Origin: Actinomucor elegans
Lineage: Eukaryota > Mucoromycota > Mucoromycetes > Mucorales > Mucoraceae
DNA: 64,000 nt
Reading direction: 5' to 3'
Assembly (NCBI GenBank): GCA_026027325.1
Contig: JAMSLZ010000007.1
Span: forward strand, 1,550,001-1,614,000
Numbering within the stretch: position 1 is the stretch's first letter; each line of letters begins with the position of its first letter. Both the position numbers and the translations under genes were made by a program. Shown here piece by piece: positions 23,328 through 34,369 of the stretch. The notes under the pieces are model-generated. The model was not told the origin of the DNA. It saw nothing but the letters and a program-made list of their open reading frames with translations, and searched no databases.

Positions 23328-26300
23328 TTATTCTATCTTTCTTTTCTTGTTTGAACGTCTATTCAGTATTCTCTCTTCTCTACTCGTAGTGGCTGCAATA
23401 TTTGCTCTTTTGTTTTTCGACATCTCGATCGCTACATTTGACATCTCATTCCCATTGCATTTAGGAATCTTGGAAGTTCCAACTTTTTTGCGTCTGTTAG
23501 GTTCAGAGTTTTGAATTGACTGTTCGACTCTAGTTTGCTCTAAACGTCGTAATTCTCTTTGCTTATTCCAGTACCGTTGAATGATAGTTGGATCGGTGAA
23601 ATCACTTGCTTTTTGCCAAGTATTTTCTTTCTCAGAATAACCTTTCCACTTAATCAAGTATTCTCGATGACCTTCTTCACCTCGATGATCACGGATACCT
23701 TCGACTTCGTAGTATTCTTCTTCGATACTAGACTCATCCAGGGTAACTACTTTCAATTCCGACGGTACATAGTTTCGGGATAATAATTCATTCTGTTCAT
23801 CCTTTAGTTCATACGATCCACCAGTATTTCTTCGAACAACAGTGTAAGGTCCCTCATAAATCGGAGCTAACTTACTAGATCGATTCTGTAATCTGATCAT
23901 GACATGCGTTCCAACTGGAATGTCGACAAGAACACTCTTTTGATTGAACTTTTTGTTATATTCCTCATTTATCTTCTGAGTTCTTTCGAGGATGGCTGGG
24001 AATACGATCTTATCCATGTAATCTACGCGTTCTTCCAACTCTCGCATGGTCATAGACTCAATGGGTAGTTTGAACTTCTTCTCGTTCCCGTAGTCATCAG
24101 GTAAGTTGACTCTACGTGCAAACATCAAGGAGAAGGGAGAACTCATAGTTTTTGCTTTAATGTGTCGGTTCATGCAGAGCTGTATGATAGGAAGATAATA
24201 CGCCCAACTATGACTGTCTGACTTCATCATTTTTCTTAACGTGTTAGTTGCGGTACGAACTGCATTTTCCGCTGCTCCATTTGCTCGAGGATGATATGGC
24301 GTAGTGTATCTTCTATCAATTCCTAGGTTCTTCGAAATACTGTTCATCACAGCATTCTTGAACTCTAGACCATTATCAGACTGGCAAATACGTGGAACAC
24401 CAAAATCACCATAGACTTTGACCAACTCTTTTGCAACAGTATCGGATTGTTTGTTCTTCAGAGGTCTGAGAATAACGAATTTCGAACAAATATCTGTTAT
24501 AACCAACATGTAAACATATCCTTCTTCAGTTACGTCAAAAGGTCCAGCCAAGTCGATAGCAATATGATCAAATGGTCGGTTGGCTACAACATTAGATAAT
24601 GGGTGATAACCTCTCTTACTGATGTTGTGCTTTTGACATTCAACACACGAACTAACAATGTCTTTTGCTTCTGCGTAGATATTCGCCCAATGGAGACCTT
24701 GTGAATGTAAATCTCGCACAATTGCTTGCGATCCAAAGTGTCCAAATGCATGCGCTTCTTTCAACAGAGCATCTCTCTCTTCTTCAGGAGGAGTCATATA
24801 GTCAGTCAGCTCATCTTTTCTTTCAACTAGTTTAGTCGCGAGTACGTTAATCGTTTTATCTCGGCTAAATCGCTTTTTTCTAATGATGGCTTTCTTTTTA
24901 GGGCTTCGTCTGATGATTTTGCTCGTAACACTATCCTCCACCAGTTTGTTTTCATCTTCTAAAGGTGAATACAAACGGCTCAGAATATCAGGCAATTTGT
25001 TCAATATACCGGGGATGTGCACTACATCAAAATCAAAATCCAGAAGAGTCTCGATCCATCCAATTAACATGGGATTTGCGATCTTTTGCGTATGTAAGTA
25101 TACTAGTGCCTTGTGATCTGTAAATACAGTGAACTTTTTGCCCCATATATACTTGCGAAACTTCAGTAATGCTAACACGACTGCATACAATTCTCTTTTA
25201 GTAGTGCTCCAACGGCGTTGTGAAGGTGACAAGGAGCTCGATACAAATCCTATGTAAAGATCTTGGCCGGCCTCATTCTTTTGAAACAACACTGCCGCGA
25301 CACCATAAAGTGATGCGTCTGTAGCTACGTAAAACTGTTTTGACAAATCCGGATAATGCAGCATCATCTTCGACTGCAAAATCTCTTTGATAGTTTCAAA
25401 GCTCTTAGTGTGACGATCGGTCCACAGCTCTTCCACATTCTCTGCATTCACTAAACTGGTGAGTGGTTCTGCTACTCTGGAAATCATCGGAACGAATTCT
25501 CTCAGGTAATTGACCAAACCCATAAATTGCTGGATGTGTTTCTTATTTTTATTTGGAAGTGGCCACTTTGAAACATTGGTAAGTTTTGATTGATCCACAC
25601 GAACTCCTGAAGCGTCCACTACAAATCCCAACATACGAACTGAATGTTGAAACCATGAACACTTGGATTCTTTCAGGATTAAATTTGCGGAATTTAATCT
25701 GTCAATCACAAACTTTACATCTTTTGCATGCTGTTCGATACTTTCACTGGCAACAATACAGTCATCCACGAAGTTCTGAACGCAATCAATACCTTCAAAC
25801 AAGGTTGCCATGACCTTTTGAAATTGCGAGGTTAGCATTTTCACTCCAAAGCACGCTTTTTGAAAGGAAAAGCCATTGCCATTATAAGTAAACGATAACT
25901 TGTGTACATCCTCGGGTGCCACTTTGAATCGATGATATGCATTCGACAAATCCAAAGTTGTAAACACTTTTTTACCGGCCAAGTTATCAAAGATATCCTT
26001 AACCAAAGGTACGGGAAAATTGAATGTTGGAGGTAGAATTTGATTCAACGATCTCACATCTAAACACGCTCTATGGCTCACAATCTCACCATCTTTGTTA
26101 CGTTTAGGAACAAGCAGTAATGGACTGTTGAATGACGTGTTTACTCGGGATCGAATGATTGTACCTGTTTCCAACCATTCTTTTATTTGCTTATCGAGAA
26201 CTGGTCTTAATGCATAAGGGATGGGGTATTGACGTCTATACGCCGTTGCACCCTCTTTCGTAGGTAATCGAACAATGGATTCAGGCAAAGGACATGAAGA

Positions 26301-28253
26301 TGTTATGGGTATGCTCTGATTAATCTCTAGTGATTCTTTAATTATACTCATGAACTCTGCTCTTTGCTCAGGCGTACCAGCAGGCGAATTGTCAGGTTCA
26401 TGTTTTCTTTCACGTTCAATGTTCAAGTTTTCAAAAATAGCTTCATCACTCAAGGCAGCGTCAGAATGTGCATGATCATCTTTGATGCGAAAAGCCACTC
26501 CAGTTAATCCGATATTCATTTTGGGAAGAATATCTGTGCCAAGAAGAATATCAAACTCGAATCCGTCGTTAAAGTTCATTACTTCAAATGAGTGTTTGAA
26601 CTTAATGCCATTTGCATACTTTATTTCCAAAGGATCGGTGATACCAATTCTCTTTGCAGTATTTTGATGAGACAAGAAATTATAAGAACCAGGTAATTTA
26701 TGTACTTTATTTATATGAAGTTTATTCTTCAAAGAAGACAAACTAACAAAGCTACAACTACTTCCTGTATCTACGCGTCCCAGGAGACGTTCAGACTCTA
26801 CAATCAACGGTGTACATAAATTAAATGCGTCATTAGCCTTTAATTTGTCACTCTTCTTGTTCTCATTCAGGTACTTACATTGATAGCTCTGATTCTCAAT
26901 CTCGGAGTCGGCCATCTCCAAGTCCTCTTGAACTTGCTGCTCAATTGACTTCTCACTCGAGGAAGCCGCAGGCATCACAGCCAAGACAGTACTGCTACTA
27001 CTGCTTTCAGCAGCACCACAACGATGACCAGGACGCCATGGAGACACACCACAAGTCCAACACTCTTTACCCTTCGCCTTCTTCACAGAAGGAGGGCGTT
27101 CAGCTCTTCTCTTAGCGAGAAAACAATCCTTGGTGTCATGGGTCGCATTGTTACCATGATGGATGCACGAAAAGGGTTTCGCCACCTTACTCGCCTTTTG
27201 CACCCGACGAGCTGCATTCTTGTGATGATGGTGATAGGGGGCCTTTTCTTTGCGTCGCTCAACAACAGGCGCACCAGGAAGAAGAGAAACAGCCTCATTA
27301 TACGACGTATGGTCGTCACCAAGAATATCACGACCAATCTGTGCGATTTGATCGACAGTGTATTCAGCATTCTCACCAGAAGATCCAGCCTTCACTGAAT
27401 TCATTGCAACTCTGATCAGCGTCTGAACAGGTTTAGTCAGCGAGGCCAAAAAACGATCAGCTACTCTAGGACACTCTCTAGGTAGGCCTGCATCAAACAT
27501 TGCTGTTTGAAAACGCTTAGCATAGTCGCCCACCGACTCATTGTTTTCCATTACCATGGTAAACACAAGGTCAGTATATCTTCTCAACACAAGGGAAGAA
27601 CCGTGCTGCTTCTTAAACTCTCTACGAGCATCTGCCCATAGGGTACAACCTCTACTCAGCTCATCTTTCACCCATGCTTTATCGCCATGGGGAAGGCAAA
27701 GGGGTAAGAAGTTCTTCCACACCTCATCAATGGACATGGAAGAAGACTCAACTACATCCTCAAATTCTCTCAAAAAATGCTCAACAGACTCGAAGGCTTC
27801 GTAACCTGGAAAAGGTTTGACAGCCGAGGTCAAGAGTTGGAACTTGGGCAAGTCGCGACGATTCAATGTCAAACCAGTAGGTGGCTTAACACGATCAACC
27901 TCACCGATCAATGAACTGCACTCTTGGATCTCACGGAGCATCCTCTTGGAGCGTTCAAGGGCCAACAAGGCTTCATCAGCCGCTACGTCATCTCTGACTA
28001 CACGAGCACGACTAAACGCTTGAAGGTATCGGGTAATATCTGCACGGAGCCCGGCGATATTTGTGTCAATCAGTTGTGGGTCAGTCATGTCAGCAACAGC
28101 ATGCTCAGCCGACTCAGACAACAAAGAACTAGCACCAGGAGACTTGATAAACTCATCAAGGTTGCTTGACAAGGTCGATTCATCAAACATGGGGGTGTCA
28201 GGGTTAACACCACAGTTGGCAGAAGAAGAACCAGAAACGTTGTTGGAAGCCAT
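23328..28253 (-). CDS. Gag-Pol polyprotein of a chromodomain Ty3/Gypsy retrotransposon
   Basis: 1641 residues in one unbroken frame. The Gag region is about 1-430, with a Cys/His pattern at 363-377 and a variant zinc knuckle CWTCGVSPWRPGHRC at 398-412. The aspartic protease has DTGSS at 495-499. Reverse transcriptase has LDLSNAYHRF (767-776) and the catalytic FVDD (828-831) in place of YxDD. RNase H has TDAS (978-981). The integrase zinc finger has H1168, H1172, C1203 and C1206, and the DDE core D1234, D1293 and E1329. A C-terminal chromodomain (about 1513-1565, REYLIKWKGYSEKENTW) defines a chromovirus and probably directs integration to marked chromatin. A basic tail follows. All key residues are present, so the element looks capable of activity. 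Gag and Pol share one frame with no shift. Confidence 0.97.
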   Translation of the reverse strand: MASNNVSGSSSANCGVNPDTPMFDESTLSSNLDEFIKSPGASSLLSESAEHAVADMTDPQLIDTNIAGLRADITRYLQAFSRARVVRDDVAADEALLALERSKRMLREIQECSSLIGEVDRVKPPTGLTLNRRDLPKFQLLTSAVKPFPGYEAFESVEHFLREFEDVVESSSMSIDEVWKNFLPLCLPHGDKAWVKDELSRGCTLWADARREFKKQHGSSLVLRRYTDLVFTMVMENNESVGDYAKRFQTAMFDAGLPRECPRVADRFLASLTKPVQTLIRVAMNSVKAGSSGENAEYTVDQIAQIGRDILGDDHTSYNEAVSLLPGAPVVERRKEKAPYHHHHKNAARRVQKASKVAKPFSCIHHGNNATHDTKDCFLAKRRAERPPSVKKAKGKECWTCGVSPWRPGHRCGAAESSSSSTVLAVMPAASSSEKSIEQQVQEDLEMADSEIENQSYQCKYLNENKKSDKLKANDAFNLCTPLIVESERLLGRVDTGSSCSFVSLSSLKNKLHINKVHKLPGSYNFLSHQNTAKRIGITDPLEIKYANGIKFKHSFEVMNFNDGFEFDILLGTDILPKMNIGLTGVAFRIKDDHAHSDAALSDEAIFENLNIERERKHEPDNSPAGTPEQRAEFMSIIKESLEINQSIPITSSCPLPESIVRLPTKEGATAYRRQYPIPYALRPVLDKQIKEWLETGTIIRSRVNTSFNSPLLLVPKRNKDGEIVSHRACLDVRSLNQILPPTFNFPVPLVKDIFDNLAGKKVFTTLDLSNAYHRFKVAPEDVHKLSFTYNGNGFSFQKACFGVKMLTSQFQKVMATLFEGIDCVQNFVDDCIVASESIEQHAKDVKFVIDRLNSANLILKESKCSWFQHSVRMLGFVVDASGVRVDQSKLTNVSKWPLPNKNKKHIQQFMGLVNYLREFVPMISRVAEPLTSLVNAENVEELWTDRHTKSFETIKEILQSKMMLHYPDLSKQFYVATDASLYGVAAVLFQKNEAGQDLYIGFVSSSLSPSQRRWSTTKRELYAVVLALLKFRKYIWGKKFTVFTDHKALVYLHTQKIANPMLIGWIETLLDFDFDVVHIPGILNKLPDILSRLYSPLEDENKLVEDSVTSKIIRRSPKKKAIIRKKRFSRDKTINVLATKLVERKDELTDYMTPPEEERDALLKEAHAFGHFGSQAIVRDLHSQGLHWANIYAEAKDIVSSCVECQKHNISKRGYHPLSNVVANRPFDHIAIDLAGPFDVTEEGYVYMLVITDICSKFVILRPLKNKQSDTVAKELVKVYGDFGVPRICQSDNGLEFKNAVMNSISKNLGIDRRYTTPYHPRANGAAENAVRTATNTLRKMMKSDSHSWAYYLPIIQLCMNRHIKAKTMSSPFSLMFARRVNLPDDYGNEKKFKLPIESMTMRELEERVDYMDKIVFPAILERTQKINEEYNKKFNQKSVLVDIPVGTHVMIRLQNRSSKLAPIYEGPYTVVRRNTGGSYELKDEQNELLSRNYVPSELKVVTLDESSIEEEYYEVEGIRDHRGEEGHREYLIKWKGYSEKENTWQKASDFTDPTIIQRYWNKQRELRRLEQTRVEQSIQNSEPNRRKKVGTSKIPKCNGNEMSNVAIEMSKNKRANIAATTSREERILNRRSNKKRKIE

Positions 28254-28298
28254 ATCGATAAAAGTAAGGAAAATAGGACAGTAATTAAAAGTAAAAAA

Positions 28299-28804
28299 TG
28301 TTGTAAAGGTGGTAGATAAAGATTTTGGAAGATAGAAATACTTTTAAAACTGTGGATAGTTTTTTATTAGAGATCAAGAATTGATTAACTGGTCAAAAGG
28401 TGATAAAACGCATCTCTTATATACTTTTTCTCGGTCGGTACTTGATTCTAAATTCATATTACGATTTGCCAGGAACAAGGTTGGACTGCGTATAAAGAAG
28501 ACCAGGGATAATAACCAAATGAGCGGACCAAGATTAGCGGCGAGGAGTGTCGGGATCAATATATCCAAAGGTAATAGTATTGAATGTAATATTTGGTGTG
28601 AGAGATAGTATTTATCAATTAGCGTCTACTTGCTCAGAGTGATATATAAATAAAGATATTTTAACATAATCAAATACAGTCATTTACATTCTGGTTCTTG
28701 GTAATAATGCTTTATACACTTCTGCAGCTATATATAAGGATATCTATACGATTTTCTATCTGTACAGTATTCTCTTATTAATATAATTATGAGCGTTTAC
28801 AACA
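28299..28804 (-). repeat. 5' LTR of the Gypsy element (promoter LTR)
   Basis: 506 bp, matching the 3' LTR throughout by eye. A TATATAAG box lies at 28416-28423 on the minus strand. Only 45 bp separate its end from the polyprotein ATG at 28253. Confidence 0.96.
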
Positions 28805-29058
28805 AAAGCTATTTGTACATATATTTGAATTAAAAAAAAAGTAAGGATTACAATGAAAAGAAAACACGAGAAGAGCGAAAAAATTTTATTAAAATAAAAG
28901 CCTCAAAGATGACGTATCAAAAAATAGTAACTATTAAGTAGAGATAGACTCACCAGTAATTGGATTAATAACATGCATAATTCAGGCACAGCACAAAAGT
29001 ATAATAAAAGCTCTTTAAGGCATTCCTTTTTTAAATCACTATTAAAAAACATTTTAGC

Positions 29059-30450
29059 ATGTCTCATTACAACCAGCAATCAACCAGCAACAGCAATCGC
29101 GTAGGCGCTCCTATTATCCCGCCAAGCAACGAGTTAATGTCAACTCCTATGACAGAAACCGTTGTCATAGCAAGAGAAGAGTACGAAACTCTTCTGAGCA
29201 CCGTCCGCCAGCTCACCAACACTGTTGAGGGGCTATCCCGCCAAGTTGCTCGCTTGGAGCAGGATACAGCTGCCCACGAAAGATCGTTGGCGCTGTACGA
29301 TTACGAGGAAGGCGGAAGCCTCGAATCCCAACCTGCGTTCCAGAGCGTACGCACGGGTGGCCCCCGTACTGGCAGTCGCGGTGAAGCAGCTTCTTCTTCA
29401 ACCGTAGGAGATGAGGAAGAAGACTCAGCTGAAAACCGTCGTCTCTTTCGCGTAAAGTTATATGTTGAAAAAAAAAGCAGGTTAATAAGTTTTTAAATAA
29501 CATTTTAATGATACTAGGATTTGCTTACCTCTTACTACGGAACTTTGTCGCAAAAGTATGATTTTAAGGTATCATTATCCTATCCTCCGAACAAAGATGT
29601 TCGAACAAAAATGAGAACCTATGGTGAGAACAATCGCCAAACACACCATATTTCAGCCAGGGCAATGAAACAGATTATCACTGACCGCTTTTGGTATATG
29701 TCGAGGTTGCATAAAAAAGCTAAGGATCTGGGAGAAGACGATGAAGTTGTTATTGATTCCGTTAGCGAAGCCTATGCCAAAAGAAACAGGTGCAATTCCC
29801 GTACTCAATTGGTAAAGTAGCAGTGATAGTAATGTTGAGGTTATTCATCTTTTGTTGGTATAGAAATTGGGCCATAGAGTAGATATGTACTCTCAGAACA
29901 AAGAGCATTTCGAAAAAGAATATGGTAAACAGTTCCCAGTCTTTTTGGTTGCTGGAATGATGTCTGAAGAGGAAAGCGATGTAGACATGGAAGGCCAACA
30001 AGTGCTGATTCGTAAACGACCTCAGTACAGAAGCGCAAAAGTAAGTATATGCGTGCTTTTCCTTATTTTCATTGACTCCTTAGTAACCGGTGATACCTCT
30101 TTTTCCATCGCATTCATTAGTTGAATAATGCTTTCGATAAGTTAGATGACCTCTGGATTAATCCTCGCTGCAAAAAAACGAAGAGAAAGAGAGGTAATCA
30201 TCTTCCTCGTGTTACCATGGAGCAGGATATTCCATTCAACGATCAAGCGATGAAGTACGCCTCCTTTCCTGCTTGGGGATGGGATCCTGAGGCTCGTATG
30301 ACTTTTGAGTCTTCTGTTTTTCGTAGCATATCTAGTGGCTCACCAACTGGTGCTTCTCGAGGTGGATCTCCTGGCCCATCAACTGCTGCTTCTCGTAACC
30401 AGTTTGATATTTCTTCTTTTCTTCCCTCTTTCACTGAATCACAACAGTAA
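29059..30450 (+). CDS. Second gene of the CACTA-like element, unknown protein
   Basis: Four exons join with all introns in phase 0: 29059-29451, 29518-29811, 29864-30040 and 30121-30450, giving 397 residues. Residues 35-80 look like a short coiled coil (ETLLSTVRQLTNTVEGLSRQ). The middle is basic and helical (TYGENNRQTHHISARAMKQI) with a Trp-rich patch (DRFWYMSRLHKKA). A basic stretch (PRCKKTKRKRGNH) could be a nuclear signal. The end is Ser/Gly/Pro-rich. It faces the transposase gene tail to tail with only 72 bp between the stops. Classical CACTA elements carry a transposase gene plus a DNA-binding accessory gene. By position this could be the accessory gene, perhaps binding the subterminal palindromes. 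That is inference; I do not recognise the family. Confidence 0.7.
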
Positions 30451-30522
30451 TAAAGATTAGCAATATAGCATAAAAAAATAGGAAAAAGGATATAATAATA
30501 TATATATAATTGATACAAAAGC

Positions 30523-33500
30523 CTAAAAGGTGTTCACAATCTTTCTTGGGAGAGAGACGGATATCATTGAGTTTTCTACGTAAGGCTCAGTAGCAACGCA
30601 GGTATGAATACGATGCACTGGCAAGATGGAATGCTTATCGATGGTTTCAAAAGCTGATTGCCAAACGAAAGCAGAGTGGGCGTTAAATGATTCGAAGTAA
30701 TAAGGCGATTTCTTGAACCATTCTACAAAAGCAAATACATGAGTCACGTCTTGAGTTTGTGATCTTTGATACACTGGCATTTCAACAACATGACTAAAGA
30801 AGTAGGCTACTCTTCCAACACGAAATTCACCATTGACTAAGGCTTCAATGTATATTCCTCGTTTGGTTCTTGAAGAAACGGAGCGAATTTGCTGGCCTAG
30901 CAGATTAATTTCAGTGAACTTTTTGATTTTCATACTTGCTATAAGAGTTGATCTAATTCGATGATGAGGAAGACGGTATTGAACGACATCGTAGTTTAAT
31001 CGGTAATAGACGTCCTTGTAAAAGTCAAGAAGGCCCTGATGATGCATGCTGTTCATCACTACACTTCGATCGAAATGCTTGTGAGAAAAGAAAGACGGAG
31101 GAAGAGGTTCAGAACCTGTGATAAGACGTGCGTCATCAGTTGAATGACTAATAAAAGTAGCCAAATCAAAGCGTTGAGTATTACTACTCAAATCAGTTCC
31201 AAGACTATCTTCATCATTATCCAAAGAATCAGCAATACCAGGCAAAAGAGAAGAGAGAACATTCATCATGATTGGGTTGTTAAATATTCGAGCAGAAAAG
31301 CCTTTGATATAATCTTGGGCATGAACATGCTGCAAGTATTTCTTCATGAAGGTCGCTTCTAATCCTTGCTTGAAATTGGTATTGACATCTTTGATATCAC
31401 CATTAGCTCTTTCCATGCCATACAACCAGGTCGAATAGATAGGACCAAAGTCACGTATCGTTTCCTTTAGGTGCAGGTGTAAATGGAAATTAGGTGAGAT
31501 AATGTTGGCACCGTAGATAACCGAACATTCCTGACCAAATTCTTTCAAAAACTTATGAGCTTCGTCAATTTGTGCATTTGTGATGGAGGGCCCACCTAGA
31601 ATTTGATTTGCTTTCACAAATTTCATCCAACTAGTCAATGCATCACCAGTGATCTTACCTTTTAAAAGTAAACCAGAATACACGAAAACCCAACTTCGCC
31701 ATTCATCGCCTTTCATTCCAACGAACCCAGAAGCAATTTTGTGAGCAATCGGTGTAAACTGCGGGGGCACTGCAATATTCTTGGCTCTTGCTGCCATTAC
31801 ACGAAAGTCTGCGTCAGATAAGTAAACTTGACGAGTAACTGGATTGACAGTCTTTTTCCACCAATCCATCATCCGCTTTGCTGTGCCTAAGTACAGGTTA
31901 TGCAAAGCATCCACTGTTGTGCATCTGATCAGATCAAAATACTCCAAACGATGGAGCTCGCTATACCGTGTACCGTACATTTGTTCTAAGCGCTTTCTAT
32001 CACCAGTTGTTAATGCTTCCTTCCATTTCAATGCTTGCTGCCTGTTTGATTGCCCATCTCTTCGATTCCAAGTAAGATCATCGAGGTTTGATAAATCGCG
32101 AGCTTGTGGACGACCAGACTGACCAAGATAACGATCCGAGCATTTATGACAAGGAATGAACGAATTGAAGGCAGTAAAACCACAAACCTTCTTTACGGCC
32201 GGAAGGTCACAGTTTACCGACATCAATGCTGCACGAACAGACCTACCATCACTCAAAATCATACCTTCAAACAACACAAGTAATTCATCAACCATTGGTT
32301 TTAAAAAATGATTAATTGAATCCAACTCAGGTTCCTTTGGCCCAGGCATGATCCCAACAAGAATCAGATTCTCTCTGCGAAACCTTTCTGCTCGAGGGAG
32401 GTTATTTACAATAAGGTAAATGGCTCCAACAGAATAATTCATCGTCTTGGTGGGTGAAAACCAATCGACATTAAGTGAAAGCATGAGTGATCCAGGTTGA
32501 AGAACAAAAGGGAGACCATCCTTCTTGAAGTTGCTCCAGTAATTGCCGTCAAATACATCAAACAAACTGTCTTTGATTGTTGTTCGACTTCTCCAGTTTT
32601 CAATTGCAGATGTAAAATGAGGACGAGAGAAAAAGCGCTCAAGAGTAAGTTTTACCGAGTTGTAAATGTATTCTTTTTTTGGTTGTAAATTGCCACCAGA
32701 TGAAAGAACTGTCAACTGGTTATGGCATTTTGTTGGTTTGTACGCAGTGATGATCATATTTTCGCAACGTTTAATAGTACGGTGAACGATAACAGCGTCA
32801 TAATCGTAAATACAGTTGCATCTATCGCATACTACGTATGTCCTTACACCTATAATACAACATATTAAAAAAGCTTAGTACTTATATATAAATCAAGAGT
32901 ATATTTCTCAAAAACAAATACCTTTGGTGACGAAATCAGCTTCAACAATATTTCTAACGGTAGCAAGCTTGGAAGGGAAGCGGTAAGGCAAGCTTACAAG
33001 GATGAATACAGCGTTGAAAAGCTTGAGGAGCAATTCTGCTGTTGCAATTGATATGCCGTTGTTTTGAAACAATACGAGAAATACCATCAAGAAGTATGGT
33101 AAAACAAGTTCTTCAGTGATATCTACTACTGTTTCTTGTATTTCAACGTCTTCATTTTCTGTCAGATATAACACAACGTTGAATCAGTCAATTGATTTGT
33201 ACAAAAATCATTTTTAAGAAACATACCATCAATCAGAGTCTCGCCCTGGCAGTAATCAAAATTTTCAACATTGTCAACTTCAAAGTTGACGTCTTGAATT
33301 TCTTCAGTAATATCATCATCGTTATCACTAACAAGTTGTTCTTCATTTTCTAGTGATTCCGTTTCATTGGTGGTAATTGCTTCTTCTACAATGACTATAA
33401 AGACAATTTGTAAGTTCGAAACTATGAATAAGCAAGAAAAGAAATATATCTTACTATTCGAAATTGATCGCATTCTATCTTTTCTTGAATGGCGTAATTT

Positions 33501-33578
33501 AGTTAAAGGAACAACCATTCCGAAACCACGCGTAGTTTTAGTACATTCAGTGCATCTGCACACAACTTTCTTTACCAT
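30523..33578 (-). CDS. Tnp2-type (CACTA/EnSpm) transposase
   Basis: Exons 33578-33455, 33394-33227, 33158-32922 and 32849-30523 join in phase to 951 residues. The N-terminus has CxC-type zinc-binding motifs (VCRCTECTKTT, residues 7-15; TYVVCDRCNCIYDYD, about 182-195), followed by an acidic stretch. The Tnp2 catalytic region shows LMLSLNVDWFSPTK (about 295-310), the stretch YSVGAIYLIVNNLPR, ILVGIMPGPKEPELD, CDLPAVKKVCGF and CHKC. These are hallmarks of the Transposase_21/Tnp2 family that cuts CACTA element ends. No stop or frameshift interrupts it, so it may be active or recently active. It lies between the second gene and the right terminal repeat. Confidence 0.92.
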
Positions 33579-34369
33579 TGAAGTATATAAACGTTTGTAA
33601 TATAGAGAAAAACGCTTTTTCGAAAATTGACCCGCCTTTTCTTGTAAATCACGGCAGGTAGTACGAACAATAATTAATATCAGTTACTTTCAATCAGTAA
33701 TCAAGGAGCAGGGCGGGATAAAAATAATATTATGCTTTTATTGGCTATTGTTGTTTCAATAATTAGAAGAAAGAATCATTTTTTGGGGGTTTCAAAACTT
33801 CAACAAAACTTCAACAAAAATTCGTTAAATGAAGTTATTTAAGCGATTCTTACAAGTAAAATATTGCAAAGACACAAATAATTGCTTAACAAAAGTTATA
33901 GAAAATTTAATTGTGCATCTAAACATATATATAGCATGCAGAACTTTAGTTGTTAGACGAAGTTATTCTTTTATAAGGCGTTTTTTGTCATTTTTTTTAT
34001 TAATTCAACCACAATTCGCATATTTTATATAAGATACAATTCTCAAAAAATGCAACCAATTTTCATGTGTACATATTATCCTCATAACTACTCTTTAACC
34101 ATAGAATATAGCTTTAATGGATAATAGCAGGGTGATACAAACTCATTTATTATAATTTAAAATCAAGGTTAGACCTTACACCAACCCCATTTGTACAGTC
34201 CGCTTATAAGTCGATGTTTTAAGTTGGACTTTAAAGAAACATAAATATGAAAATATATATTTTCTTCAATATCTCCACAACCATTATAGATACAAACTTA
34301 AAAAAAATGGTAACCGCAATAAAAAATTATGCTTATTACGATTATATCATAAAAAGTGAAAAAATCCTA

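Larger units (their letters stand above)
22639..28804 (-). mobile_element. Complete Ty3/Gypsy chromovirus LTR retrotransposon
   Basis: A 6166-bp element on the minus strand. Both LTRs are 506 bp (TG...CA ends) with no difference found by eye. A 5-bp target duplication AAAGC flanks it (22634-22638 and 28805-28809). A single long open frame encodes Gag-Pol. The purine-rich stretch ggtggaggataa directly precedes the 3' LTR (polypurine tract). No TGG-type tRNA primer site follows the 5' LTR; the adjoining sequence is T-rich. It is inserted in the outer CACTA-like element. Confidence 0.96.
21954..28978 (-). pseudogene. Possible 7-exon small hydrophobic protein gene, split by the Gypsy insertion
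   Basis: Seven small exons with good splice signals join in one frame: 28978-28954, 22637-22614, 22554-22502, 22292-22224, 22155-22132, 22065-22029 and 21967-21954. They encode about 81 residues from MHVINPITALISHSHQ to ATILDFAN. The product would have two strongly hydrophobic stretches (LIIFYMSFFFFILMIGLIEL and MLTRIILVIIFMAVLIL). Exon 2 begins exactly at the retrotransposon target site, so intron 1 now contains 6.2 kb of Gypsy. A further intron-like pair around 22460-22357 does not fit any frame and is skipped in this model. No family is recognised. It may be a decayed gene of the outer transposon. Confidence 0.3.

Noticed and set aside
23230..28284. Several plus-strand open frames of 60-124 codons
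   Set aside because: They lie opposite the Gypsy polyprotein and are shadows of its codon pattern; no motifs of their own.
33829..34032. 67-codon plus-strand frame inside the CACTA-like element
   Set aside because: Biased composition and no motifs; treated as spacer between the transposase and the right arm.
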